Positions 35,380 to 42,173 of a DNA stretch of 64,000 nucleotides are shown piece by piece. How positions within the stretch are numbered: position 1 is the stretch's first letter; each line of letters opens with the position of its first letter. Position numbers and translations under genes: made by a program. Location: positions 1-64,000 of the IMG/VR virus record IMGVR_UViG_3300025949_000027; one strand, written 5' to 3'. Below the pieces are notes generated by a model, which made no database searches, had not been told where the DNA came from, and saw only the letters and a program-made list of their open reading frames with translations. This DNA comes from a virus.

Positions 35380-36105
35380 ATGCCACCCCGAACGCGAAGA
35401 CCGTCACGGGCCGCGGTCGACGCGCTCGTAATTAAGGGACTGCCGATCGTCAAGCAGGTGGCCAGCCAACAGGCCCGACGCTTGCCCAAGTTCATCGACG
35501 TGGACGACCTACGATCTGCCGGCGCCATCGGCCTGATCGAAGCCGCCCGGGCCTTCGACCACAGGCGCAACGACAGTTTCCGCAAGTTCGCCCGCCACCG
35601 CATCCGGGGCGCGATGCTCGACGACATTCGGAACAAGGACAGCCTCTCGCGCGACATGCGGCGGATCTCGAACCAACTCCGCGACGCAACCCGGGCGTTC
35701 ATTCACACGCACGGACGCGAGCCAGGAGCGCCGGATCTCGCTGCCGCCACGGGGATGACCCTGGACGAGTTCCACGCGACCGAGAAGAAGCTATCGGGCT
35801 GGTCGGTAGTCGGCCTGGACGACGCTGACGACGACTTCTTCCGTCGGACCCCGGACGAGAACTCACCCAACCCATTCGACGAGGCCGCCCGGCTTGAACT
35901 GTGCGCCGCCCTCGACGCCGCCGCTTCGACCCTCCCCGACCGCACCCGCGCCGTCCTGGCCATGTACTACCGGGAAGGGTGGACGATGCTCCGAATCGGG
36001 GAGTCCATCGGGGTCACCGAGTCGCGGGTTTGCCAGATGCTGCATGAGGCCCACGCGTTGATGCGGGTGGAGTTGGAGCGGGCGGGAATCGACGCGGCGG
36101 CGTGA
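35380..36105 (+). CDS. phage-encoded FliA-like sigma factor
   Basis: 241 residues from the ATG at 35380. Region 2 (about 20-85) has D-V-D-D-L-R-S-A-G-A-I-G-L-I-E-A, F-D, F-R-K-F-A-R-H-R-I-R-G-A-M-L-D-D-I-R. A region 3-type segment follows (about 95-140), and region 4 (about 180-230) has L-P-D-R-T-R-A-V-L-A-M-Y-Y and an HTH (I-G-E-S-I-G-V-T-E-S-R-V-C-Q-M). This is a complete sigma-28-type factor with no anti-sigma gene visible. It could direct host RNA polymerase to the four related late promoters in this window. Confidence 0.85.
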   Translation: MPPRTRRPSRAAVDALVIKGLPIVKQVASQQARRLPKFIDVDDLRSAGAIGLIEAARAFDHRRNDSFRKFARHRIRGAMLDDIRNKDSLSRDMRRISNQLRDATRAFIHTHGREPGAPDLAAATGMTLDEFHATEKKLSGWSVVGLDDADDDFFRRTPDENSPNPFDEAARLELCAALDAAASTLPDRTRAVLAMYYREGWTMLRIGESIGVTESRVCQMLHEAHALMRVELERAGIDAAA

Positions 36106-36118
36106 TAAAATGTGACCC

Positions 36119-36415
36119 ATGTCGACCGGCACAGACTTCTACCGCCAGCGACTCGCCACGGCGAAATGGTCATGGCGCGAAGACCACGCATGGCATCAAG
36201 GTAAGTTCGCCAAGGACCGGTCGTCTGGCCGAGCCGAGAAGCGGGGCGCGCGACAGGTGCAACGCCATGAGATCTCCAACGACAACGCCGACGTGAGCGA
36301 CGTGCTGTCCGGAGATCCATGCCGTAACGGAACCTGTGCATTCTGCCACGACGGCGGAGACGAGACGGACTTCGAGCGAACGCGGATGGCGGCTGCGCAG
36401 CGGGGCGCGATCTAG
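36119..36415 (+). CDS. small hypothetical protein with Cys motif
   Basis: 98 residues. Basic N-terminal half; C-terminal C-R-N-G-T-C-A-F-C may bind zinc. The stop overlaps the next start. Short sequence TAAAAT just upstream (about 36109) could be part of a promoter but no good -35 is seen. Confidence 0.45.
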   Translation: MSTGTDFYRQRLATAKWSWREDHAWHQGKFAKDRSSGRAEKRGARQVQRHEISNDNADVSDVLSGDPCRNGTCAFCHDGGDETDFERTRMAAAQRGAI

Positions 36416-36636
36416 TGGCTATGGTCAGCAAGACCAGCAGCGGCATGAGCCACGCGCGGCACCGGTCGCAGGTGTTCCATGGCTACGGCATGCTTCGCCG
36501 CCCGGATCCGCGCTGGCAGGTTGAGCGTCGATATGTACGGATCGGTCCGCTGCAGATCGAGCCGATGTTCGAATCCATCGCAGAGTGCATGGCATGGCAA
36601 AAGCGCACGCGATTCGGACGCAATCGGAGCGCATGA
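36415..36636 (+). CDS. small basic hypothetical protein
   Basis: 73 residues, GTG start overlapping the upstream stop (ATG at 36421 is an alternative). Rich in Arg, His and Met; single cysteine. Coupled to the HNH gene by ATGA overlap. No family recognised. Confidence 0.4.
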   Translation: MAMVSKTSSGMSHARHRSQVFHGYGMLRRPDPRWQVERRYVRIGPLQIEPMFESIAECMAWQKRTRFGRNRSA

Positions 36637-37013
36637 ACGTGGCGGACGCGGAAGATGGCGAGCCGGGGCGCCGGTACAAGTGGCAAGAGCGCCGTAACCG
36701 TAAGTATAGGCACAGCAAAGATCGTCCTACGAAGGAATTCAGGGCAATTGTCGTTGCGAGAGATGGCCATGCCTGCCGGATTTGTCGGAGAAGCTTGTCC
36801 ACCGATGAGATCACGCTGGATCATGTCGTCGAGAAGAAGAACGGCGGACAACCAACGGTGGATAACCTCCGGGTGACATGCAAGCCATGTAACAACCGAC
36901 GGAGCAACCCGAGGGGGCTTCCGTTCAAGGTAAAAGGAATGCTCAAGCGACTTGAGACTTGGGCGCGGCTAGAAGCGCAGGTCAGGCCGGGCGGTCTATC
37001 TCCCATTCGATAG
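36633..37013 (+). CDS. HNH endonuclease
   Basis: 126 residues from the ATG at 36633 (ATGA overlap). HNH core: C-R-I-C, L-D-H-V-V, N-L-R-V-T-C-K-P-C-N-N-R-R. The two Cys pairs and the D-H motif are intact. Short HNH proteins like this act as homing or packaging-associated nickases; there is no terminase nearby, so homing or recombination is as likely. Confidence 0.75.
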   Translation: MNVADAEDGEPGRRYKWQERRNRKYRHSKDRPTKEFRAIVVARDGHACRICRRSLSTDEITLDHVVEKKNGGQPTVDNLRVTCKPCNNRRSNPRGLPFKVKGMLKRLETWARLEAQVRPGGLSPIR

Positions 37014-37058
37014 CGCCGCGCATCAGAAACCAAAAGCGGGAGGCATTCACATTTCCGG

Positions 37059-37096
37059 TTGACCACGCCGTAAATGAGTAGTAATAAATTACTCAT
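37059..37096 (+). promoter_or_regulatory. promoter and palindromic operator of the toxin-antitoxin pair
   Basis: TTGACC (37059-37064), 17-bp spacer, TAATAA (37082-37087): a near-consensus promoter. Overlapping the -10 are two nested palindromes: ATGAGTA/TACTCAT (37074-37080, 37090-37096) and AGTAAT/ATTACT (37080-37085, 37088-37093). Binding of the antitoxin HTH here would block the promoter. The expected start of transcription (about 37094) coincides with the toxin ATG. Confidence 0.65.
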
Positions 37097-37349
37097 GGCG
37101 ACGGTGGAACTCACGGACTCGGCGAAGGCGGACTTCGACTCCCTGCCGGTCGGCATTCAGGCCCGCGTCGCCAAGGTGTTCATCCGCCTTCGCGCGTGGC
37201 CGGTGGTCTCCGGCGCCAAGCCGCTGCGCCACAACCTGTCCGGCTCCTACCGCATTCGCACGGGCGACTACCGGGTGGTCTTCCACGTCACCGGGACCGT
37301 CGTCACCATCGACCGCATCGACAACAGGAAGGACGTGTACAGTGTCTGA
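37095..37349 (+). CDS. RelE/HigB-family toxin
   Basis: 84 residues from the ATG at 37095; the upstream ATG at 37074 would precede the predicted transcript start. Typical RelE fold: N-terminal helices (A-K-A-D-F-D-S-L-P), then L-R-H-N-L-S-G-S-Y-R-I-R-T-G-D-Y-R-V-V-F and I-D-R-I-D-N-R. Such toxins cut mRNA at the ribosome. Order is toxin first, as in higBA. The transcript would be leaderless. Confidence 0.75.
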   Translation: MATVELTDSAKADFDSLPVGIQARVAKVFIRLRAWPVVSGAKPLRHNLSGSYRIRTGDYRVVFHVTGTVVTIDRIDNRKDVYSV

Positions 37350-37671
37350 CATGGCCGCTACTCCGCTCCGACTGCACAACCGGGACTACGTGATCTTGCC
37401 CCGGGCCGAGTACGAGAAACTGGCCGGGGTTCAGCCCGGCACGACCGACGCCGTCGCCTACGCTACGGCAAGCATCGCCCGCGGCATGCGGGCCGCCCGG
37501 GAACACGCCGGGCTGTCTCAGGCCGAACTGGCGAAGAAGATCGGGAAGAGTCAGTCCGCCGTCGCCAAGGCCGAGGCCGGGGACTTCTCCCCGAGCGAGA
37601 AGTACGTCAACGCCGTCCTGAAGGCTTGCGGGCTCCCGAAGGACTGGAAGCCGGGGAAGGAGGGGAAGTGA
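37342..37671 (+). CDS. HTH antitoxin (HigA/Xre type)
   Basis: 109 residues from the GTG at 37342, overlapping the toxin stop by 8 bases (ATG at 37351 possible). The N-terminal 25 residues have a Phd-like look (Y-V-I-L-P-R-A-E-Y-E-K-L). The C-terminal Xre HTH has M-R-A-A-R-E-H-A-G-L-S-Q-A-E-L-A-K-K-I-G-K-S-Q split by a normal turn. It should neutralise the toxin and repress the shared promoter. Confidence 0.75.
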   Translation: MSDMAATPLRLHNRDYVILPRAEYEKLAGVQPGTTDAVAYATASIARGMRAAREHAGLSQAELAKKIGKSQSAVAKAEAGDFSPSEKYVNAVLKACGLPKDWKPGKEGK

Positions 37672-37907
37672 TGCCTATCGATACGGACGCACTATGGGAC
37701 GCGTTCCGCGACGCTCACCGGCATGACGAGACGTGCGACATCATGGATGACATCCCTGTCCTGCTGAAACAGGTAGCCACCGACGCCATGGCAACTGCGT
37801 ATGAGCAGGCCGCGCAGATGCTATCCGGGGCGTGCGACTGTCCGACCTGCACGTGCCTCAACGAGATGGCCGAGCGCATCCGCGCTCTGAAGGAGAAGAC
37901 GCCATGA
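37671..37907 (+). CDS. small Cys-containing hypothetical protein
   Basis: 78 residues, ATG overlapping the antitoxin stop (TGATG). Acidic helical N-terminus, then C-D-C-P-T-C-T-C and an end (E-R-I-R-A-L-K-E-K) that also ends the protein at 53516-53776. Function unknown. Confidence 0.45.
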   Translation: MPIDTDALWDAFRDAHRHDETCDIMDDIPVLLKQVATDAMATAYEQAAQMLSGACDCPTCTCLNEMAERIRALKEKTP

Positions 37908-38365
37908 CCCTGCTTGAACGTGCGCTCGAACTTCTCAAGGAGGACCAGCCAGAAGAAGACTGCACATTCTGGCGCGCTGGGGGATGCGGCGACGGGACGT
38001 GCTGGCGGTGTCGACGCCGCGCCGTGCTTGAAGACGCCACCCGGACCACCCAGGCCGAGCCGAGCGGGGATGCGAGGGAGGCTGCGAAGCGGTTTCTTGA
38101 AGATGAGGCCGGTTCTGGCAAGGCGTCACTGGCAATCAAGCCGCTGTGGCTGCGCCTTGCCACCGCCTTCGAGGCATACGCCGCCACCCGGGCGCCGGAC
38201 TCGAATGATGTGATCGAGCGAGCGGCACGATCGATGCGGGAGCGGGCTGCCGCCGAAGTCGACATCTGGTGCCGAGAGAATTTTGCGACCGCTCCGGGAC
38301 TGGCGGACGCCATCCGTGCCCTCCCTGCGTCGGAACCTCCGCCCGCCGAATCGGATAAGCCGTGA
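37904..38365 (+). CDS. hypothetical protein sharing two segments with a distant gene
   Basis: 153 residues, ATGA-coupled. N-terminal E-L-L-K-E-D-Q-P, then a Cys group (C-T-F-W, C-G-D-G-T-C-W-R-C) and a helical C-terminus. Two segments, Q-A-E-P-S-G-D-A-R and F-E-A-Y-A-A-T-R-A, are identical to parts of the protein at 63080, and the DNA there is identical over 28 and 31 bases. Confidence 0.45.
   Translation: MTLLERALELLKEDQPEEDCTFWRAGGCGDGTCWRCRRRAVLEDATRTTQAEPSGDAREAAKRFLEDEAGSGKASLAIKPLWLRLATAFEAYAATRAPDSNDVIERAARSMRERAAAEVDIWCRENFATAPGLADAIRALPASEPPPAESDKP
38050..38195 (+). repeat. two exact repeats shared with 63337-63364 and 63500-63530
   Basis: 38050-38077 is identical over 28 bases to 63337-63364, and 38165-38195 is identical over 31 bases to 63500-63530. 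Both lie in protein-coding sequence in the same order, with different DNA between them, pointing to a duplicated or recombined module rather than chance. Confidence 0.75.
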
Positions 38366-38424
38366 CCACGATCGCCACCAGGCGCACGCAACCCGACCTC
38401 CCTGTCTGACAGAAGGAGACACTG

Positions 38425-38991
38425 ATGAAGTACGACCGCGAACACGGAAAGTACACCCTGGGCACCGGCCGCGAGTTCCGCGCGAAGGGGAATGGGGTGA
38501 TCGGAATCGGACCGCGCACCTCAGGTGAATGGCTCATCACATCGGGGTATGACGAGGGGATGGACGGCGTCGTCCCGTTCCAGGGCTACCCCGGTGAACC
38601 TGCCTTCACGGACGACGAGCGCCGCGAGATTGCCGAGGAGATGATCCGCAGGTGGGCAGAGTGGGGCGACATCGGCTTCGGCGCGGGAATGCCCTTCGGT
38701 CCCGGTGGAGCGAGCAAGGATTCTCCCGCTATCGGCCCGGCCGTCGGCGGTAACGGCGTCATCGTTGTCCCTGCAGCGGTCGTCGAGTCCATGGGCGCCG
38801 GAGGTGCTGGTGGCGGTGGACGCGTTCAATTCCCAGCAACGGACGGCGACGCCCCTGCGTTCCAGGCGCCGGTGCCAATGGAGGACATCCCCGGTGGATC
38901 AGCGACCTGGTCTGCCATCGGCGGTAACGGCAGGGCAGAAGGAGTCTTCGATAGCGGATGGGGAGGCGGCGGAGACGGAACTAAGCGTTAA
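38425..38991 (+). CDS. hypothetical protein with Gly-rich C-terminus
   Basis: 188 residues preceded by AAGGAGA. The N-terminal 90 residues form a mixed domain (G-I-G-P-R-T-S-G-E-W, F-T-D-D-E-R-R-E-I-A-E-E-M-I). The remainder is Gly/Ala/Pro-rich and ends W-G-G-G-G-D-G. No membrane segment. Not recognised. Confidence 0.45.
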   Translation: MKYDREHGKYTLGTGREFRAKGNGVIGIGPRTSGEWLITSGYDEGMDGVVPFQGYPGEPAFTDDERREIAEEMIRRWAEWGDIGFGAGMPFGPGGASKDSPAIGPAVGGNGVIVVPAAVVESMGAGGAGGGGRVQFPATDGDAPAFQAPVPMEDIPGGSATWSAIGGNGRAEGVFDSGWGGGGDGTKR

Positions 38992-39024
38992 CCGATCGGA
39001 CGGGTACGCACCAACAACGCCCCG

Positions 39025-39110
39025 CGTCTGACAGAATTTCCGTCGTCCACCGTCGATCCTTGACCGTCGCGTCACAATCGACCGACGCTCGGGAAGAATC
39101 CTGTCAGACG
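39025..39110. repeat. inverted repeat upstream of the acyltransferase gene
   Basis: CGTCTGACAG (39025-39034) and CTGTCAGACG (39101-39110) are perfect inverted copies 66 bp apart in the 138-bp gap before the acyltransferase. TTGACC at 39060-39065 lies between them but has no convincing -10. May be a regulatory site or a large stem. Confidence 0.4.
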
Positions 39111-39129
39111 GTCGTTCCCGTCCGCGTAC

Positions 39130-40227
39130 ATGGCGGACGTGACGATCCGAGGGGCGGCCGAGGTGCCCGGTTCCGGCCACTACGTCAAGACGCTGGACGG
39201 GCTCCGGGCGGTCTCGATCGTGGGGGTCATGATCTCGCACGCCGTGGACCCATTCCGGCACCCGCTGCTGGCGAGCCTCGGCCACACGGGGGTGCTGATC
39301 TTCTTCGCCATCAGCGGCTACCTGATCACGACTCGGCTGATGGAGGAGCACCGGAAGACGGGCGGGATCTCACTGCGGGACTTCTACGTGCGACGGGCCT
39401 TTCGCATCCTGCCGCCCGCGCTGCTCTACCTGGCCACCGTCTACGTGATGGCCCGGGCCGGGTTGCTGGCCTGCAGCCTGCCGGACATCAAGAGCGCGGC
39501 GTTGCTCTACATCAACTACCTTCGCGTGGGCGATGAGGGATGGCGGGTGGGCCACTTCTGGTCGCTGTCGGTCGAGGAACACTTCTACCTTGTCTGGCCG
39601 GCGTTGCTGGCCTGGGTCGGGGTCAAGAGAGGGGCAAGGGCTGCCTTGGTCGCGGCGCTGTTCATCGGAGCCTGGCGCATCGTGGACAACAGGTTCCATC
39701 TCGTCGCGGCGCTTCTGCCGGGGCAGGGAACAGACCCGATCCCGTACCGGACGGACCTCATCGCCGATGCCCTGTTCTGGGGGTGCTGCCTGGCGTTCGT
39801 CGTCGGGGCGCGGAAGTGGGAGATCGGCCCCGTGGCCTCGAACGTCATCGCTGTAGGGGCGCTCGGGATGCTGGTGGCGCTCGTGTTCAGGCACGTCAAC
39901 CACGTTGCCTTCCTAGTCCACTTCCTGCCCGTCGTCATGCTGGGGGCGATCGTGGTGGCCCCTGGATCTCCCATCGGAAAGCTTCTAGAACTCGCTCCCT
40001 TGCGCATGATCGGCCGCCTCTCCTACAGCCTCTACATCTGGCAGCAGCTGTTCCTGGGCGGACCGAATCCGAAGCTGCTGCCCTTGCCGTGGTCATTCGG
40101 GGCCGTGTTCTGCTTCGCGGTGGTCAGCTATTCGCTGGTCGAGCGGCCCAGTATCAAGCTCGGGAGGCGGTTCGCGGGCGCGCCCCACGTCGCCGCCTCG
40201 CCGGCCCTGCCGACCGTCGGGGCATGA
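39130..40227 (+). CDS. membrane acyltransferase (acyltransferase 3 / OafA family)
   Basis: 365 residues, about 9-10 membrane helices. Early signature: L-D-G-L-R-A-V-S-I, H-A-V (catalytic-type His), F-F-A-I-S-G-Y-L-I-T, then F-Y-V-R-R-A-F-R-I-L-P and W-S-L-S-V-E-E-H-F-Y-L-V-W-P. All are conserved features of O-acetyltransferases that modify O-antigen, capsule or other surface glycans. In temperate phages this family causes serotype conversion that blocks rebinding by related phages. It has its own upstream gap and looks like an independently expressed lysogenic-conversion gene. Confidence 0.85.
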   Translation: MADVTIRGAAEVPGSGHYVKTLDGLRAVSIVGVMISHAVDPFRHPLLASLGHTGVLIFFAISGYLITTRLMEEHRKTGGISLRDFYVRRAFRILPPALLYLATVYVMARAGLLACSLPDIKSAALLYINYLRVGDEGWRVGHFWSLSVEEHFYLVWPALLAWVGVKRGARAALVAALFIGAWRIVDNRFHLVAALLPGQGTDPIPYRTDLIADALFWGCCLAFVVGARKWEIGPVASNVIAVGALGMLVALVFRHVNHVAFLVHFLPVVMLGAIVVAPGSPIGKLLELAPLRMIGRLSYSLYIWQQLFLGGPNPKLLPLPWSFGAVFCFAVVSYSLVERPSIKLGRRFAGAPHVAASPALPTVGA

Positions 40228-40451
40228 CCATGCCGGCCGACCCCCACCCGCACTGCGACCAGTACTGGAACTGCGGATCGATGGACTGCCCGCAACCCCG
40301 CCTGCCTGCCCCTCCTCCGCGCGGATGGCGGGGACTGATCCGGCGGTCCGCTGACATCGCACGGGGCCTGCTGTCCGCTGGCCACGGCCCGGTCGTCAGG
40401 GTGGGGCACCCGAACTGCCCAACGGGTAAGTTTCTCAGGCCGTCGCGTTAG
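40224..40451 (+). CDS. small Cys/Pro-rich hypothetical protein
   Basis: 75 residues, ATG overlapping the acyltransferase stop (ATGA). N-terminal H-C-D-Q-Y-W-N-C-G-S-M-D-C resembles a small zinc site; the C-terminus is basic. Function unknown. Confidence 0.45.
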   Translation: MTMPADPHPHCDQYWNCGSMDCPQPRLPAPPPRGWRGLIRRSADIARGLLSAGHGPVVRVGHPNCPTGKFLRPSR

Positions 40452-40714
40452 TCGACTGGCTCCTCTGCCTCCCGGCGCAGCTGCTCCAGTCGAGCTCGCG
40501 CCGATGGCGCGCCACGCTCCGCGCCCATCTCCAGGCAGCGCGGGCACGTCACGTACCGCCATTCCCGGGTGACCGGAGTCGAGGCGTCCGAGCTGGCGCA
40601 CAGCACCCGCGGCGGGTCACCGACGTCCCCGTAGTGGATGGGCAGGTAGGACGGGCGGCCGGCTTGGGCGGGGTTCACGCCCGCCAGGCTAGCGCGTCGC
40701 GTCCGAATCGACAC
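40448..40714 (-). CDS. small zinc-finger-like phage protein
   Basis: 88 residues from the GTG at 40714. Layout V-H/I-H-Y, L-C-A-S-S-D, V-T-C-P-R-C-L-E resembles common small phage proteins with a C-x(n)-C-P-x-C-L zinc site. Convergent with, and overlapping by 4 bases, the gene to its left. Function unknown. Confidence 0.55.
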   Translation of the reverse strand: MSIRTRRASLAGVNPAQAGRPSYLPIHYGDVGDPPRVLCASSDASTPVTREWRYVTCPRCLEMGAERGAPSARARLEQLRREAEEPVD

Positions 40715-40732
40715 CGGCCACGATTGAATTAG

Positions 40733-40761
40733 TAGACGAAATCAAACGAGGCGAGTAGATT
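40733..40761 (+). promoter_or_regulatory. early-type promoter
   Basis: TAGACG (40733-40738), 17-bp spacer, TAGATT (40756-40761) followed by GG. The -10 and the GG match the promoter at 50143-50148. It drives the small gene at 40806, 45 bp downstream, which has a strong AAAAAAGGAGA ribosome site. Confidence 0.6.
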
Positions 40762-40805
40762 GGTTTCTGTCAGCACGGAGCTGGCGGACCAAAAAAGGAG
40801 ACACC

Positions 40806-40985
40806 ATGGAACTCAACGCGTCATACACGGACACCAACGGCAACCAGATCGACCTGACGGGCGCGACCGTCGAGGAGATCGCTCAGCAGCTCGGCGAGGA
40901 CGAGCGGGTCAATCTGACCGTGCGCGACGAACAGGGATCGGTGCGCGGCTGGGTACACGGGCGCAACGACTGGCGGGCGCAGTAG
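40806..40985 (+). CDS. small hypothetical protein
   Basis: 59 residues, start set by AAAAAAGGAGACACC. Acidic first half with a helical E-E-I-A-Q-Q-L-G-E-D-E, then a beta-type end with a tryptophan (G-W-V-H-G-R-N-D-W). First gene after the early-type promoter. Function unknown. Confidence 0.6.
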   Translation: MELNASYTDTNGNQIDLTGATVEEIAQQLGEDERVNLTVRDEQGSVRGWVHGRNDWRAQ

Positions 40986-41012
40986 GTCGGACAGCGAGAG
41001 AGGGAGACGACG

Positions 41013-41363
41013 ATGCTGACCAGCGAGATGGTTCGGGTGGTGATGGCTGGTGGTCAGATTTCGGACACGGACATCCGTCGCGGGGCCTACGGGATCGAGA
41101 ACTACTCCCCACGTTTCGGCGAGGGCGGGTATACGCAGGGAAATGCCCGCGAGTATCAGGCGGCGCACACCGTTCTGCGTGCCCGCCTGCGCCAGTTGGA
41201 GTCCGGGGCGGCACTGTCCGATGCCGACGTCGCCCGCGTGATCCGGTCGGACAACGCCAGCATGCTGGAGGACGACGCCCAGGATGCCGAGGATCGCGAG
41301 GACCTGGCCGGTGCCGCCCGGTTGCGCGCTCGAGCGGCGGCGATTCGCAGCGAGTCGGTCTGA
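41013..41363 (+). CDS. hypothetical helical protein
   Basis: 116 residues preceded by GAGGGAGACG. Helical, charged, with Tyr-rich segment around 25-45 and a C-terminal Asp/Glu/Ala/Arg helix. No family recognised; same transcript as the gene at 40806. Confidence 0.5.
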   Translation: MLTSEMVRVVMAGGQISDTDIRRGAYGIENYSPRFGEGGYTQGNAREYQAAHTVLRARLRQLESGAALSDADVARVIRSDNASMLEDDAQDAEDREDLAGAARLRARAAAIRSESV

Positions 41364-41366
41364 CCC

Positions 41367-41774
41367 ATGGCCTATCTGAAAACGACAATCGGCAACATCG
41401 AGTACGGCGCCGAACAGCACCGAGGATCGGCGAGCGGCCTGTTCCATCGTGGACGGGACGGTTCCTGGGTCCAGGATCGCGGGACCGGGCAGACGCCAAC
41501 CTGGACGACCGAGGAGTCATTCCGGCGCTGGCTCCTGCGGCAGCTCCGCGAAATGGACGTCGCCATGGGCGAGCGGCCCCGCGGCGGCGCCCGGTCCGGC
41601 GCCGGGCGACCTGTCACGGTGGGCAGCGGCTCAGGGAAGCCGATCTCGTTCAAACTCCCGCCCGACGTACGTCAGCGGGCGGAAGCTCGCGCGGCGGCAG
41701 CCGGGATACCGGTCGGCGCGCTAGCGCGAGACGCGCTGCTGGCGCTGCTCGACGGTCGCATCACGCCCGCCTGA
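41367..41774 (+). CDS. probable ribbon-helix-helix DNA-binding protein
   Basis: 135 residues. The first 70 residues are Trp/Arg-rich and uncharacterised. The C-terminal half begins with the phrase G-A-R-S-G-A-G-R-P, then K-P-I-S-F-K-L-P-P-D-V-R-Q-R-A-E-A-R-A-A-A-A-G broken by small gaps and a final helix, as in RHH repressors. May regulate the nearby convergent operons. Confidence 0.5.
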   Translation: MAYLKTTIGNIEYGAEQHRGSASGLFHRGRDGSWVQDRGTGQTPTWTTEESFRRWLLRQLREMDVAMGERPRGGARSGAGRPVTVGSGSGKPISFKLPPDVRQRAEARAAAAGIPVGALARDALLALLDGRITPA

Positions 41775-41949
41775 GCCGCCGGCAGTCGCAGGGCCCGGGC
41801 GGCTCTTCGTGGACGCTGCAGCTCGGGGCGTGAGGCCCGTCCAGGTCGCACCGACGGCACCGGCATGACGACTCGGCTTCCAGGGCACCCAGCGTGGGCT
41901 CTGCGGGGTGTTCGTGGCCCGAGTATGGGCGTGGTGCTTCATCGGGCAT
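41761..41949 (-). CDS. Cys/His-rich small protein
   Basis: 62 residues. C-terminal C-R-C-R-R-C-D-L-D-G, H-A-P-S-C-S-V-H and C-D-C suggest one or two zinc sites. Last gene of the leftward operon, overlapping the end of the RHH gene by 14 bases. No strong ribosome site; the start is uncertain. Confidence 0.45.
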   Translation of the reverse strand: MPDEAPRPYSGHEHPAEPTLGALEAESSCRCRRCDLDGPHAPSCSVHEEPPGPCDCRRLRRA

Positions 41950-41987
41950 CGGTGCAGCCTGGAACAGGGGAAGGCGGCCGGCAAGCC

Positions 41988-42173
41988 TCAGGCGGGCCGG
42001 ATGCTGGTGGCTGCGTGCTCGTAGAAGTTCAACTTGCCCCACTTCCGTTTCGTGTGACCCTTGAACCACGCCAGAAACTCCCGATAGCACCGGCCGCACC
42101 GGGCCACGTCGAACCGGCGATCGTAGTCGCCAGTCGCCGGGTGGAATGGGCCGCGGCAGCACGAGCACCTCAT
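41988..42173 (-). CDS. small zinc-ribbon protein
   Basis: 61 residues, ATG at 42173 overlapping the RlaP gene stop (ATGA). M-R-C-S-C-C near the start and C-G-R-C-Y in the middle make a likely zinc ribbon; the end is basic and aromatic (W-F-K-G-H-T-K-R-K-W). Could bind nucleic acid; function unknown. Confidence 0.6.
   Translation of the reverse strand: MRCSCCRGPFHPATGDYDRRFDVARCGRCYREFLAWFKGHTKRKWGKLNFYEHAATSIRPA

Noticed and set aside
39060-39088. Promoter for the acyltransferase from TTGACC
   Set aside because: No acceptable -10 at 16-18 bp; left as part of the inverted-repeat region.
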